This document shows, piece after piece, positions 63,913 through 64,000 of a DNA stretch of 64,000 nt (its first letter is position 1; each line of letters starts with the position of its first letter). The DNA is from Aureobasidium sp. EXF-3400 (Eukaryota > Ascomycota > Dothideomycetes > Dothideales > Saccotheciaceae): positions 48,268 through 112,267 of the forward strand of contig SWBL01000156.1 in NCBI GenBank assembly GCA_024195585.1. The letters run 5' to 3'. The position numbers and the translations under genes are program-made. The notes below the pieces were generated by a model. It had not been told where the DNA came from and ran no database searches. It saw only the letters and a list, made by a program, of their open reading frames with translations.

Positions 63913-64000
63913 ACGTACAGCAGCAGGGATTCCCACGTGGTCACCCACCGTAGTACTAATCTGCCGTTCAACTGCTTATGTATGGCAGAGCGGACGGGAT
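63913..64000 (-). rRNA. 5S rRNA, 5' part beyond the window
   Basis: The reverse complement of the last bases reads ATCCCGTCCGCTCTGCCATA, then AAGCAGTTGAACGGC, TTAGTACTACGGTGGGTGACC and ACGTGGGAATCCCTGCTGC, which is the conserved middle and 3' part of eukaryotic 5S rRNA. The 3' end is near 63913, followed by T runs (TTTTGTTTTG) that should end RNA polymerase III transcription. About 88 of some 118 bases are in the window. A lone 5S gene away from the rDNA repeat is usual in filamentous ascomycetes. Confidence 0.93.

Noticed and set aside
1..64000. Secondary-metabolite cluster, transposon or CRISPR array
   Set aside because: No polyketide or nonribosomal synthase, transposase, terminal repeat or spaced repeat array was seen. 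The genes belong to unrelated core pathways.

Overview
The window comes from a filamentous ascomycete (Pezizomycotina; a Dothideomycete is my best but unproven guess). The evidence is short GT-AG introns of about 50-130 nt, compact genes on both strands without operons, a dispersed 5S rRNA gene, and fungus-typical families: Zn2Cys6 regulator, Pth11-like receptor, GPI-anchored Cys-rich protein, DUF3431 protein, fungal SLX4 and a BTA1-type betaine-lipid synthase. Exon structures below were worked out by hand from splice signals and reading-frame agreement; no alignment or transcript data were available.

0-13.3 kb: the 3' end of a carbon-nitrogen hydrolase, a hypothetical gene with an in-frame stop, a GH78 alpha-L-rhamnosidase, a mitochondrial enoyl-CoA hydratase whose presequence exon appears frameshifted, an SR140/U2SURP-like splicing factor divergent from a conserved fungal gene, and an ACC deaminase. 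13.8-28 kb: HAD hydrolase, UFD1-domain zinc-finger protein divergent from a DUF3431 membrane protein, a GPI-anchored Cys-rich surface protein, a small two-exon gene, a 26-residue metallothionein, tRNA-Val(CAC) and a Pex23/Pex30-type peroxin. 28-43 kb: a 2EXR-like fragment, the betaine-lipid synthase BTA1, complex I 21 kDa subunit divergent from TAF9, an unusual 18-residue-repeat protein divergent from a COX4/COX5B-like cytochrome oxidase subunit, and a secreted LPMO-like protein with histidine at the predicted mature N-terminus. 43-64 kb: a repeat-rich, poorly resolved locus, CPD photolyase, an M28 glutamate-carboxypeptidase-II-like peptidase, a Zn2Cys6 regulator divergent from SLX4, a hypothetical gene, calnexin, a Pth11-like receptor with a repeated cytoplasmic tail, and a truncated 5S rRNA gene at the right edge.

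Most genes are core housekeeping: mitochondrial respiration (nuo-21, COX4, enoyl-CoA hydratase), transcription and splicing (TAF9, SR140), DNA repair (photolyase, SLX4), ER folding (calnexin) and peroxisomes. Between them lie genes fitting life on or near plants: rhamnosidase, ACC deaminase, LPMO-like protein, Pth11-like receptor and GPI protein. I see no secondary-metabolite cluster, transposon or CRISPR. The likeliest undescribed items are the 18-residue-repeat protein, the LPMO-like protein, the repeated TP-motif tail of the receptor, and the 43-46 kb locus.
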